This document shows positions 1 through 5,201 of a DNA stretch of 5,385 nucleotides, piece after piece; within the stretch, counting starts at the first letter, position 1, and every line of letters begins with the position of its first letter. A program made the position numbers and the translations under genes. Below the pieces are notes generated by a model that was given only the letters and a program-made list of their open reading frames with translations, had not been told where the DNA came from and made no database searches. The stretch covers positions 1-5,385 of the forward strand of contig JBDUDA010000209.1 in NCBI GenBank assembly GCA_040003205.1, written 5' to 3'. This stretch comes from JALYIM01 sp040003205 (GTDB lineage: Bacteria > Acidobacteriota > Terriglobia > Terriglobales > Acidobacteriaceae).

Positions 1-1109
1 CCCAGACGCATGCGCGAAAGCTGCTCGTCGGAAAGATGCTCGACCATCTTCAGCAGGCGAGGGTCGGTACCGAAAAGATTGTGGCGGAAATAGGCTCCAC
101 TTTCCACGAAGAATTTCTGGTACTGTCCGTCGCTCACTTCGCCCAATCGCTTTACCAGCAATCCGTCGCGATCGTTCTGGATGAGGTTGTCCCAGTCGCT
201 GCCCCAGATGACTTTGATGACGTTCCATCCCGCGCCCCGGAAGATGGCCTCGAGTTCCTGAATGATTTTGCCGTTGCCGCGCACCGGTCCATCGAGCCGT
301 TGCAAATTACAATTGACTACGAAGATCAGATTATCGAGCCGCTCGCGCGAGGCCAGAGTGATGGAGCCAAGAGATTCGGGCTCGTCCATTTCTCCGTCGC
401 CGAGGAAGGCCCAAACTTTTCCTCCGGTGGTTTCTTTCAGTCCCCGATTTTCGAGATATTTAATGAAGCGAGCGTGATAAATCGCCTGGATGGGACCGAG
501 TCCCATGGAGACAGTCGGGAACTCCCAGAAATCCGGCATTAGCCAGGGATGAGGATAGGACGAGAGTCCGCCACCTTTCTTTAATTCACGGCGGAAATTC
601 TCCAGCTTCTCCTTCGACATGCGGCCTTCGAGAAAGGCGCGCGCGTACATTCCCGGAGCCGCGTGTCCTTGAAAATAAACAATGTCACGATCGCCCTCTT
701 CGGTGCGGGCGCGGAAGAAATGGTTGAACGCCACTTCGTAAAGAGTGGCTGCGGATGCGAAGGTCGAGATGTGTCCGCCGATGCCTTCTTGAATCTTATT
801 TGCCCGCACCACCATAGCGAGCGCGTTCCACCGCACCAGACTTTTGATACGGCGCTCCATCTCCTGGCTTCCGGGAAATGGTGGCTGCTGGCCAACAGGA
901 ATCGTGTTCTGGTAAGGAGTTGTCGCCGTGAAGGGTAGGTTTACGCCGGCGGCGCTGCGGGCATGAAGCGAAAGCTGCTGGAGCAGGCGTCCCGCACGCT
1001 CGGCCCCGCCTTTTGACAAGACATAATCCAGCGAATCCAGCCACTCCCGTGTCTCTAGAACTTCCGAACCGTTGGAACTGGTTTCCGCCGCTTTGTAAGT
1101 CTCTGCCAC
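1..1109 (-). CDS. aceE: Pyruvate dehydrogenase E1 component, homodimeric type (N-terminal part, cut by window edge)
   Basis: This is the thiamine-diphosphate-dependent E1 subunit that decarboxylates pyruvate and acetylates the lipoyl groups of E2 in the cytoplasmic pyruvate dehydrogenase complex. Reading the minus strand from a GTG at 1109 gives 369 complete codons and part of the 370th, about 40% of the roughly 890-residue family length. The ThDP/Mg motif GDGEMDEPES is at residues 238-247 and continues to NCNLQRLDGPVRGN at 266-279. Active-site-region blocks GGHISTFASAATLYE (111-125), NHFFRAR (129-135) and QGHAAPG (148-154) are nearly identical to E. coli AceE as I recall it. The start is forced: an in-frame TAG lies five codons upstream, and AGGAG precedes the GTG by 9 nt. 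The gene diverges from dps. Its C-terminal half and any E2/E3 partners lie outside the window. Family assignment is very secure. Confidence 0.96.
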   Translation of the reverse strand, partial: MAETYKAAETSSNGSEVLETREWLDSLDYVLSKGGAERAGRLLQQLSLHARSAAGVNLPFTATTPYQNTIPVGQQPPFPGSQEMERRIKSLVRWNALAMVVRANKIQEGIGGHISTFASAATLYEVAFNHFFRARTEEGDRDIVYFQGHAAPGMYARAFLEGRMSKEKLENFRRELKKGGGLSSYPHPWLMPDFWEFPTVSMGLGPIQAIYHARFIKYLENRGLKETTGGKVWAFLGDGEMDEPESLGSITLASRERLDNLIFVVNCNLQRLDGPVRGNGKIIQELEAIFRGAGWNVIKVIWGSDWDNLIQNDRDGLLVKRLGEVSDGQYQKFFVESGAYFRHNLFGTDPRLLKMVEHLSDEQLSRMRL

Positions 1110-1139
1110 GTCTGGTTTCTCCTAATGGTGGGAACTAAC

Positions 1140-1148
1140 ATCATAACA
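1140..1148 (-). promoter_or_regulatory. Candidate extended -10 promoter of aceE
   Basis: On the minus strand this reads TGTTATGAT, a TGn extension followed by TATGAT, which matches the extended -10 pattern (TGnTATAAT) at all but one base. It would place the transcription start near 1133 and give a leader of about 25 nt that carries the AGGAG site. No good -35 hexamer lies 17 nt upstream, which extended -10 promoters can tolerate. The call rests on sequence pattern only. Confidence 0.35.
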
Positions 1149-1203
1149 ACAATGCGGGCTTTGCAGAGAAAACGGCAAATCCGCTGTCTTTAACTAGGGA
1201 AGC

Positions 1204-1224
1204 GAAGTTTCGACGCGAAATTTC
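1204..1224. promoter_or_regulatory. Operator-like imperfect palindrome in the aceE/dps intergenic region
   Basis: GAAGTTTCG (1204-1212) and CGAAATTTC (1216-1224) are inverted 9-bp arms around a 3-bp centre, with one mismatch (a G.T pair). A short TTACGTAA palindrome follows at 1234-1241. The region lies between divergent aceE and dps, where a regulator of dps could bind, but it does not resemble the PerR or OxyR consensus as I know them. The rest of 1110-1350 is AT-rich and noncoding, with a 7-bp tandem repeat CAGGCAA at 1314-1327. I could not identify a convincing dps promoter. Confidence 0.3.
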
Positions 1225-1350
1225 AAAGATAAATTACGTAAGCAAATCGTAGCGCCTTATCGTCATCCAAGCAGGCGAGAAGCGAGTTCGCAGCACATTC
1301 CCTAAAATCACATCAGGCAACAGGCAACAAGAGCAGCGGAGGAGAATTCA

Positions 1351-1974
1351 ATGTCGAAGAAAAGCTCGAATGGAAACCAGTTTTCAAAGACTCGAGGCTC
1401 GAGGCTTAACGCTCAGCCTCACTTTCATCAAAAAGCCGGAGAGATCCAGAAGTATGGAACCGTTAGCCGCGCCCTGCCGCTGGATCTCGAAGAGCCCGTC
1501 CGACTGGAAATGACCGAGCAACTGAACCAGTTGCTCGCGGACACCATGACCCTGCGCGATCTCTACAAGAAATCGCATTGGCAAGTCGCGGGACCGACCT
1601 TTTATCAATTGCATCTGTTGTTCGACAAGCATTTTGATGAGCAGGCGGAACTAGTCGATACGATTGCCGAACGGATCCAGTTGCTTGGGGGCATTAGCTT
1701 GTCCATGGCTCCGGACGTTGCGGAGACTACGAAGATCGAGCGTCCTCCGCGAGGACGGGAAGAAGTGCCTGTGCAAATCTCCCGTTTGATCGATGGGCAT
1801 CAAATCATCATCTCCGAATGCCGCGAACTAGCCAAACGCGCAGACAAGCTTGGCGACGACGGAACCAACGACCTGGCCATCAGCGATGTGCTGCGCACGA
1901 ACGAGTTCCAGAGTTGGTTTTTGAGCGAACACCTGGTGACTATGCCATTAGTTCACGCGGTGGATCCGGAATAA
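1351..1974 (+). CDS. dps: Dps-family DNA-binding ferritin-like protein
   Basis: Dps proteins form 12-subunit shells that oxidise Fe(II) with hydrogen peroxide at subunit interfaces, store the iron, and often coat DNA in starved cells. The 207-residue product keeps all five ferroxidase ligands at family spacing: His76 (in SHW), His88 and Asp92 (in LHLLFD), then Asp103 and Glu107 (in VDTIAERI), matching E. coli His51, His63, Asp67, Asp78 and Glu82. The ferritin-like helical bundle spans about 50-200. The N-terminal extension of roughly 45 residues is strongly basic (8 Lys/Arg and one acidic residue in the first 40), which in this family is linked to DNA binding. The protein is longer than the usual 160-170 residues because of this tail. 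The start is supported by GGAGGAG about 8 nt upstream of the ATG. It appears monocistronic, with a stem-loop downstream. Family assignment is secure; the DNA-binding role of the tail is inferred. Confidence 0.93.
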   Translation: MSKKSSNGNQFSKTRGSRLNAQPHFHQKAGEIQKYGTVSRALPLDLEEPVRLEMTEQLNQLLADTMTLRDLYKKSHWQVAGPTFYQLHLLFDKHFDEQAELVDTIAERIQLLGGISLSMAPDVAETTKIERPPRGREEVPVQISRLIDGHQIIISECRELAKRADKLGDDGTNDLAISDVLRTNEFQSWFLSEHLVTMPLVHAVDPE

Positions 1975-2013
1975 CGGATAGCGACTAAGAAGCAGACTAG
2001 GCTCGAAGGGTCG

Positions 2014-2049
2014 AGATGAGGTCAGGGCACTTAGGGACTGGCCTCGTCT
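2014..2049 (+). terminator. Stem-loop downstream of dps, possible transcript end
   Basis: Positions 2014-2025 pair with 2038-2049 to give a 12-bp stem with two G.U pairs, closed by a 12-nt loop. It begins 40 nt after the dps stop. No run of T follows, so it is not a classic intrinsic terminator. It could protect the mRNA 3' end or terminate weakly. Confidence 0.35.
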
Positions 2050-2181
2050 GTGGATTGTAAATCATTGATATTAAGTTAGATACGTGAACCATTTGATCTT
2101 TTTTGGTTGCCGTCGGACAGACCGAAATGGTTACAACCGCAGTCATTACTCGCTTCGGCAGTCATTTAACATTTAACGAAA

Positions 2182-2205
2182 CTCAGCGAATGCTATTTTG
2201 CTGAG
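2182..2205 (+). other. Stem-loop in the leader region upstream of the membrane cassette
   Basis: CTCAGCGAA (2182-2190) pairs with TTTGCTGAG (2197-2205) through 9 bp including one G.U, with a 6-nt loop. It is about 65 nt upstream of the first cassette gene and has no T tract. A perfect tandem ATTTAAC repeat sits just before it at 2164-2177. The remaining spacer (1975-2270) is noncoding. A weak promoter candidate, TTGTAA at 2055-2060 with TAGATA at 2077-2082 (16-bp spacer), is the best I can see and is not convincing. Confidence 0.3.
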
Positions 2206-2270
2206 AACGGATGGTTGCCTACTGACATCCAAGCAATCTAGCTGAAACGTTTGTCCAAAGGAAAGGGCTT

Positions 2271-2588
2271 GTGGTTATGGAAGAATCTTCGATCTCCGAA
2301 CTCAGCGAGTCAGTCAAAGATCATGTGGGAGAGTGGAAGCAGACGGCAAGTGATGCTGTCGGTGCACTCAACGATCGAGCTTCTAAAACGCTGAATCAAG
2401 CTGGCCGCGCTGTCGATCAAACCCTTACGCGCGCAAAATATCGAACTCAAGCCGCGATTCAGAACGCTCGTTTCCATGTGCGCCGCACCACTGACGAGAA
2501 GCCTCTTCAGGTCATTGCAGGAGTTGCCGCCGCGGCTTTTGTGGCAGGCGTCTTATTGCGGATTTGGAGGTCAAGCTCTCATGCATGA
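2271..2588 (+). CDS. DUF883/ElaB-YqjD-like membrane-anchored protein
   Basis: The 105-residue product has a long charged, helical N-terminal part (about 8-70) with regularly spaced Ala, Gln and basic residues. One C-terminal membrane span follows at about 79-97, introduced by Pro78 and ending in Arg-rich RIWRSS. This is the layout of DUF883 proteins; E. coli members ElaB and YqjD are tail-anchored inner-membrane proteins reported to bind ribosomes in stationary phase. Assignment rests on architecture and gene context more than on a diagnostic motif. The start is ambiguous: GTG at 2271 has AAAGG 9 nt upstream, and ATG at 2277 has AAAGGG 9 nt upstream. It is the first gene of a coupled cassette and overlaps the next gene by 8 nt. 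Confidence 0.72.
   Translation: MVMEESSISELSESVKDHVGEWKQTASDAVGALNDRASKTLNQAGRAVDQTLTRAKYRTQAAIQNARFHVRRTTDEKPLQVIAGVAAAAFVAGVLLRIWRSSSHA
2566..2570 (+). promoter_or_regulatory. Ribosome binding site inside the DUF883-like gene, sets the start of the holin-like gene
   Basis: GGAGG lies 10 nt before the ATG at 2581 and inside the upstream coding sequence. It favours 2581 over an earlier in-frame ATG at 2476, whose extra 35 residues read as an out-of-frame copy of the upstream gene. Confidence 0.6.
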
Positions 2589-3006
2589 ATCACACTATGT
2601 GGGCGAAGACAGGAATTTAGCGAGCATAGTTTCCGAGATTCGCGACGAAATAAAGGATTTTGCGGAAACCCGATTCGCTATGCTTAAAGCCGAGTTGCAA
2701 GAAAAAGCTGCTGCGGCAAAGGTGTGGGCTCCACTGGCGGCAGGCGCGCTCTTGCTTCTAGTCACGGCTTACATCTTGCTCACGCTGGCGGTAGTGAGTG
2801 TAGTGGCCGCCGCATTGGCCGAGAACCCTTATCGATGGTTCATCGCGTTTCTGGTTGTAGGCGTGGTTTGGGCTCTCACCGGGGGTTTATTGGCATTCCT
2901 GGCCCGAAAAAGAGTTCTTGCGGCCGGGATGTTTCCCAAAAAGACGGTGGAAGTTCTCAAGGCTGATAAGATTTGGCTGCAAAGAGAGGCGAAGAGTCAG
3001 ATATGA
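2581..3006 (+). CDS. YqjE-like putative holin-superfamily-III membrane protein (DUF1469 type)
   Basis: The 141-residue product has an amphipathic charged N-terminal helix (about 14-45, ending in the typical RFAMLKAELQEK). Two hydrophobic spans follow at about 50-80 and 86-108, then a cytoplasmic tail with Pro119, Thr122, LK and WLQRE. That order, including the P-x-x-T-x-x-x-L-K-x-D pattern near the C terminus, is typical of the YqjE/Holin-X family. These proteins carry the holin label by similarity, yet most chromosomal copies are not next to a lysis cassette and no endolysin is seen here. The ATG lies in ATGCATGA, overlapping the upstream stop by 8 nt, so translation is probably coupled. An internal GGAGG site supports this start. 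Cellular role is unknown; E. coli yqjE sits in the yqjD-yqjE-yqjK locus. Confidence 0.78.
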   Translation: MHESHYVGEDRNLASIVSEIRDEIKDFAETRFAMLKAELQEKAAAAKVWAPLAAGALLLLVTAYILLTLAVVSVVAAALAENPYRWFIAFLVVGVVWALTGGLLAFLARKRVLAAGMFPKKTVEVLKADKIWLQREAKSQI

Positions 3007-3215
3007 GCACCTTACCGAGCTACGAACTTGAACTTAAGGCAGCCGACGAGAGAAAGCGACTTCACAGTTCGGTCATCGAGCTGAAGGCGAGAGTTCGTCA
3101 AACGCTCGATGTCACGAACAATGCCAGGGAGTATGTTGTCCCAATTTCGGGTGTCGCAGCGGTTGTAAGCGCTGTGGTCGGATACACCTTTGCGGGCATG
3201 TTCACCCGCCGCTAA
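3003..3215 (+). CDS. Small single-span membrane protein, DUF3618-like
   Basis: The 70-residue product has a charged helix (about 8-45) with the segment ERKRLHSSVIELKARVRQTLD, the block NAREYVVPISG (40-50), and one membrane span at about 47-66 ending in FTRR. The pattern of an Arg/Leu-rich helix, then LDV, then AREY, Pro and a Gly/Ala-rich span recalls DUF3618 proteins. The position after a YqjE-like gene is that of yqjK in enterobacteria. The start is set by an ATGA overlap with the previous stop; an in-frame upstream ATG at 2973 would overlap the holin-like gene by 34 nt and is less likely. It is probably co-translated with its neighbours. Function is unknown. Confidence 0.7.
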   Translation: MSTLPSYELELKAADERKRLHSSVIELKARVRQTLDVTNNAREYVVPISGVAAVVSAVVGYTFAGMFTRR

Positions 3216-3254
3216 CTGATCGAAGAGACCTACCTCGCTGCAAGGAGTCATTAA

Positions 3255-3683
3255 ATGCCAGTTACAACTACCGTCGCCGATGCTCTTACCAAACGGCTTC
3301 CCAAAGTCGTGTCCCCCGAGGGGCATGCCATCGCGGACTACCTAACGATCGCGGGCTTTTTTGTAGCGGGAGCGTTGTTCTGGCGGCTTAACCGGCGGGC
3401 GGCCCTGGCTGCATTCGCTTGCGGCGGAACGGAATTGGCAGTAAATCTGCTTACCGACTATCCGGGAGGGGTTCGCCGTTTAATCGGCTTCCCCTTGCAC
3501 GGAAAAATAGACTTGGGCATGGCTGCCATGGCCGCCACTATTCCAGAATTCATGGGTTTTGCGAAAGAACGGCAGCGAGGATTTTTCTTGGCGCAAGCCG
3601 GCATTATTACCGCAACTACCAACCTCACCAACTTCGACCGTCCCCGCCTCGCGTTCGCAAAGCGTAAACCTAAAGTTGCTTGA
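3255..3683 (+). CDS. Four-span membrane protein of unknown function
   Basis: The 142-residue product has four likely membrane helices at about 27-43, 48-67, 86-102 and 109-125, with a basic C-terminal tail (RKPKVA). Notable conserved-looking blocks are SPEGHAIADYLT (20-31) before helix 1, LLTDYPGG (65-72) between helices 2 and 3, and LHGKIDLG (81-88) before helix 3, so two His-containing turns repeat in a pseudo-duplicated H-x(n)-D layout. I recall similar unnamed proteins in Acidobacteria but cannot name a family. AAGGAG lies 7 nt before the ATG, and the gap to the upstream gene is only 39 nt, so it is likely the last gene of the same transcript. Function is unknown, possibly envelope stress related by context only. 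Confidence 0.78.
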   Translation: MPVTTTVADALTKRLPKVVSPEGHAIADYLTIAGFFVAGALFWRLNRRAALAAFACGGTELAVNLLTDYPGGVRRLIGFPLHGKIDLGMAAMAATIPEFMGFAKERQRGFFLAQAGIITATTNLTNFDRPRLAFAKRKPKVA

Positions 3684-3696
3684 GGTCGTCGAACAT

Positions 3697-3726
3697 AATT
3701 CAGCAACGCGCGATTTCCGCTGAATT
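3697..3726 (+). terminator. Inverted repeat just after the membrane cassette
   Basis: AATTCAGC (3697-3704) and GCTGAATT (3719-3726) are perfect 8-bp inverted arms around a 14-nt loop, starting 13 nt after the stop of the four-span protein. There is no T tract, so it may be a 3'-end hairpin or a protein site. The hairpin at 3811 is the better terminator. Confidence 0.35.
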
Positions 3727-3810
3727 TCATCGGATTCTGAGGTAGCATAGCTTCGTTACCTCCTCCCTCACTCTTCAATTAGGGCAACTGCCGGGGTTGC
3801 GTACTAACAA

Positions 3811-3839
3811 TCCGCTTCGGCAAAGCGGAGCCTTGTTTT
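3811..3839 (+). terminator. Candidate intrinsic terminator of the membrane cassette
   Basis: TCCGCTT (3811-3817) pairs perfectly with AAGCGGA (3823-3829) around the 5-nt loop CGGCA. A T-rich tail, CCTTGTTTT, follows at 3831-3839. This is the usual shape of a rho-independent terminator on the plus strand, 128 nt after the last cassette stop. It would separate the cassette transcript from the XRE regulator. Confidence 0.55.
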
Positions 3840-3864
3840 AGTTTCAAACGTTGCAAAACAATTT

Positions 3865-3892
3865 TTGTTACGAATTGCGAACAGCGCATAAC
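3865..3892 (+). promoter_or_regulatory. Candidate upstream promoter of the XRE regulator
   Basis: TTGTTA (3865-3870) and CATAAC (3887-3892) each match four of six consensus bases with a 16-bp spacer. A TTACGAA heptamer (3868-3874) overlaps the -35 box, and a small palindrome AACAA-TTT-TTGTT (3857-3869) also covers it. The leader to the GTG at 3974 would be about 75 nt. Confidence 0.35.
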
Positions 3893-3920
3893 CTCAGCTC
3901 AAATAGCCGCCGCTGCTCAT

Positions 3921-3949
3921 TTGACGGCGAAGCTATATGGCTTCGTAAA
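3921..3949 (+). promoter_or_regulatory. Alternative proximal promoter of the XRE regulator
   Basis: TTGACG (3921-3926) matches five of six -35 bases. At 17 bp spacing the -10 would be CGTAAA (3944-3949), a weak match that lies inside the tandem TTCGTAA repeat. Weak-looking -10 boxes under a repressor site are common in autoregulated genes, but the call is tentative. Confidence 0.3.
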
Positions 3950-3958
3950 GTTTCGTAA
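3942..3958 (+). repeat. Tandem TTCGTAA repeat upstream of the XRE regulator
   Basis: TTCGTAA occurs at 3942-3948 and 3952-3958 in the same orientation, 10 bp apart, which is about one helical turn. It occurs in inverse orientation (TTACGAA) at 3868-3874. The tandem pair ends 2 nt before the ribosome binding site. This placement fits operator half-sites for the adjacent repressor. Confidence 0.5.
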
Positions 3959-3960
3959 AA

Positions 3961-3968
3961 GAAAGGAG
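3961..3968 (+). promoter_or_regulatory. Ribosome binding site fixing a GTG start for the XRE regulator
   Basis: GAAAGGAG ends 5 nt before the GTG at 3974. The next in-frame start is an ATG at codon 9, which would cut into the first helix of the DNA-binding domain and has no such site, so GTG is preferred. Confidence 0.6.
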
Positions 3969-3973
3969 CAAAC

Positions 3974-4783
3974 GTGCTCCCAGGCGGCCAGAATCTCCGG
4001 ATGTTACGTGAACGGCTTGGTTTGACGATGCGGGATGTTGAAAGTGCGAGTGCGCAAATTGCGCAGAAGCATAGCAACGACGAGTTTTCTATCCCGCCGA
4101 GCCGGCTCTCCGATATCGAGACAAAGGGCGTTCTGCCGAGCATTTATCGGTTCTACGCCCTTGCCGCCATCTATCGCACTGACATACGAGATTTGCTCTC
4201 CTGGTTCGGAGTTGACCTCAATCTGATGCCTGGGGACATCGCAATTTCTGAACCGACGAAATCTCATTTTTCAGGAGCTTTGGCGACCGTTTCGTCCCTC
4301 AAAATTCCTGTCCATATCGACCCTAGTTTCGATACTCGCCATACTTCAAATTTTGGACGAATGGTTGAGCAATGGGGCGTAGTCCCACTCTCTTACCTGG
4401 AACAGTTTGCCAGTCGGGAATACACCTACGGATACATCGGAAGCGAAGATTTCACAATGTATCCCATACTATCGCCGGGGACATTCGTGCAGGTCGATGA
4501 GGCTAAGAACAAAGTGGCGGACGGAGGGTGGAGGTCGGAATATGAGCGGCCGATCTACTTTGTCGAGACTCGCAACGGTCATACTTGCTGCTGGTGCACT
4601 CTGACTCGGGAAGAAATCATTCTGCAATCGCATCCCTTATCGCCGGTTGCTCCTAAGGTGCTCAAATACCCGCAGCAGGCGGAAGTAATCGGCCAGGTTG
4701 TGGGCGTAGCTATGAGACTCGGCGAATGGGACCCGGTTTACGATTCTTCATCAGGCTCAAAAGGGCCTGTAGCACTGAATTAA
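3974..4783 (+). CDS. XRE-family transcriptional regulator with degenerate S24/LexA-like C-terminal domain
   Basis: The 269-residue product begins with a Cro/CI-type helix-turn-helix (about 5-75): NLRMLRERLGLTMRDVE, then SRLSDIETKGVLPS, where the recognition-helix region SRLSDIE is typical. There is a longer than usual loop between the second and third helices (about 25-41). A linker of about 70 residues leads to a C-terminal domain (about 148-250) that looks like the S24 peptidase/LexA fold: FTMYPILSPGTFVQVDEA (160-177) matches the S-M-x-P-x-x-x-x-G-D-x-V block. The nucleophile Ser is Thr161, and the usual catalytic Lys position (around CCWC, 205-208) has no Lys, so self-cleavage is unlikely and the domain probably serves dimerisation. 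The gene has its own promoter candidates and TTCGTAA repeats upstream, suggesting autoregulation. Targets are not known. Its 3' end overlaps a convergent gene by 74 nt. Confidence 0.85.
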   Translation: MLPGGQNLRMLRERLGLTMRDVESASAQIAQKHSNDEFSIPPSRLSDIETKGVLPSIYRFYALAAIYRTDIRDLLSWFGVDLNLMPGDIAISEPTKSHFSGALATVSSLKIPVHIDPSFDTRHTSNFGRMVEQWGVVPLSYLEQFASREYTYGYIGSEDFTMYPILSPGTFVQVDEAKNKVADGGWRSEYERPIYFVETRNGHTCCWCTLTREEIILQSHPLSPVAPKVLKYPQQAEVIGQVVGVAMRLGEWDPVYDSSSGSKGPVALN

Positions 4784-5132
4784 GATGACGAGCTGATCCC
4801 GGCCCCGGACCGGGAGGTAATAAATCCATTCCGTGACCTGAAAGTCTTTCGATGTAAGTACTAGGAGGCAAACCGGCGGTCCGGCTCGACTGACGGGCAT
4901 CTTCCATTAGGTCTCGGATCGGAGTCGACAGCAGTTCGGAAACCTGGGCCCTATGAGCTTGCGTTAAGGCCTTCCTGGCTGGAGATTCTCCATGCAGCCG
5001 CGCAAGCCCCCAGTGATCGTAATCCCCATCTTTTTGCTGTAAACCCGCAAGATATTCCAGCCTCTGCAAACATCCCTTCAGCGCTTTGAGGGTGCTGTCA
5101 TGAAGATCTTCTAAAGCGGATTTTAACTTCAT
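4710..5132 (-). CDS. Uncharacterised 140-residue protein, convergent with the XRE regulator
   Basis: The predicted soluble protein has a helical N-terminal block with TLKALKGCLQRLEYLAGL (14-31), then YDHWGLARLHGE (38-49), AHRAQVSELLSTPIRDL (59-75), a Pro/Gly-rich stretch LPPGPGPG (105-112) and a basic C terminus. The LEYLAGL and DHWGL blocks look conserved rather than random, and the composition is protein-like with no low-complexity frame artefact. I recall similar unnamed acidobacterial proteins but cannot name a family. No signal peptide or membrane span is seen. The start codon ATG at 5132 has only a weak site (GAAAG about 9 nt upstream). The last 24 codons overlap the 3' end of the regulator gene on the other strand. 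It is divergent from the secreted peptide at 5236. Confidence 0.68.
   Translation of the reverse strand: MKLKSALEDLHDSTLKALKGCLQRLEYLAGLQQKDGDYDHWGLARLHGESPARKALTQAHRAQVSELLSTPIRDLMEDARQSSRTAGLPPSTYIERLSGHGMDLLPPGPGPGSARHLNSVLQALLSLMKNRKPGPIRRVS
4797..4815. terminator. GC-rich hairpin between the convergent genes
   Basis: TCCCGG (4797-4802) and CCGGGA (4810-4815) are perfect arms around a 7-nt loop, 13 nt after the regulator stop. It lies inside the minus-strand gene, where it encodes the Pro/Gly stretch. With no T tract, it may only reflect that coding bias, though it could also stall plus-strand transcription. Confidence 0.25.
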
Positions 5133-5171
5133 CTCGTTACGCTTTCAGGAAGTTTAAATTTTCGAGCCAGA

Positions 5172-5201
5172 GTGAAAGACAGCGGCGTTTTCGGACATTA
5201 T
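5172..5201 (+). promoter_or_regulatory. Candidate promoter of the secreted peptide gene
   Basis: GTGAAA (5172-5177) and CATTAT (5196-5201) each match four of six consensus bases with an 18-bp spacer. Transcription would start near 5208, which would leave most of the 5' arm of the neighbouring hairpin out of the RNA. If this promoter is real, the inverted repeat would act as DNA rather than RNA. Confidence 0.25.

Noticed and set aside
36..542. Plus-strand open frame of 168 codons
   Set aside because: It is antisense to aceE, whose minus-strand frame carries unmistakable ThDP-enzyme motifs across the same bases.
581..938. Other open frames on both strands across the first kilobase
   Set aside because: They are out of frame with aceE and lack motifs or ribosome binding sites.
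1314..1327. Tandem CAGGCAA repeat before dps
   Set aside because: Two 7-bp copies in a leader are too short to call a functional repeat.
2476..2580. 35-residue N-terminal extension of the holin-like protein from an upstream ATG
   Set aside because: It would lie wholly inside the DUF883-like gene in another frame, reads as non-family sequence, and a GGAGG site points to the ATG at 2581.
2973..3002. Earlier ATG for the 70-residue membrane protein
   Set aside because: It would overlap the holin-like gene by 34 nt; the ATGA junction at 3003 is the usual coupled start.
2581..3006. Prophage lysis cassette because of the holin-like protein
   Set aside because: No endolysin, spanin or structural phage gene is nearby, and YqjE-type proteins are common chromosomal genes.
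3780..3840. tRNA-like or attachment-site-like stretch with a TCCGCTTCGGC stem
   Set aside because: No cloverleaf, T-loop or flanking duplication is present; a terminator hairpin explains it.
3868..4267. Minus-strand open frames of 87-91 codons over the regulator start
   Set aside because: They are antisense to the helix-turn-helix coding region and have no supporting motif.
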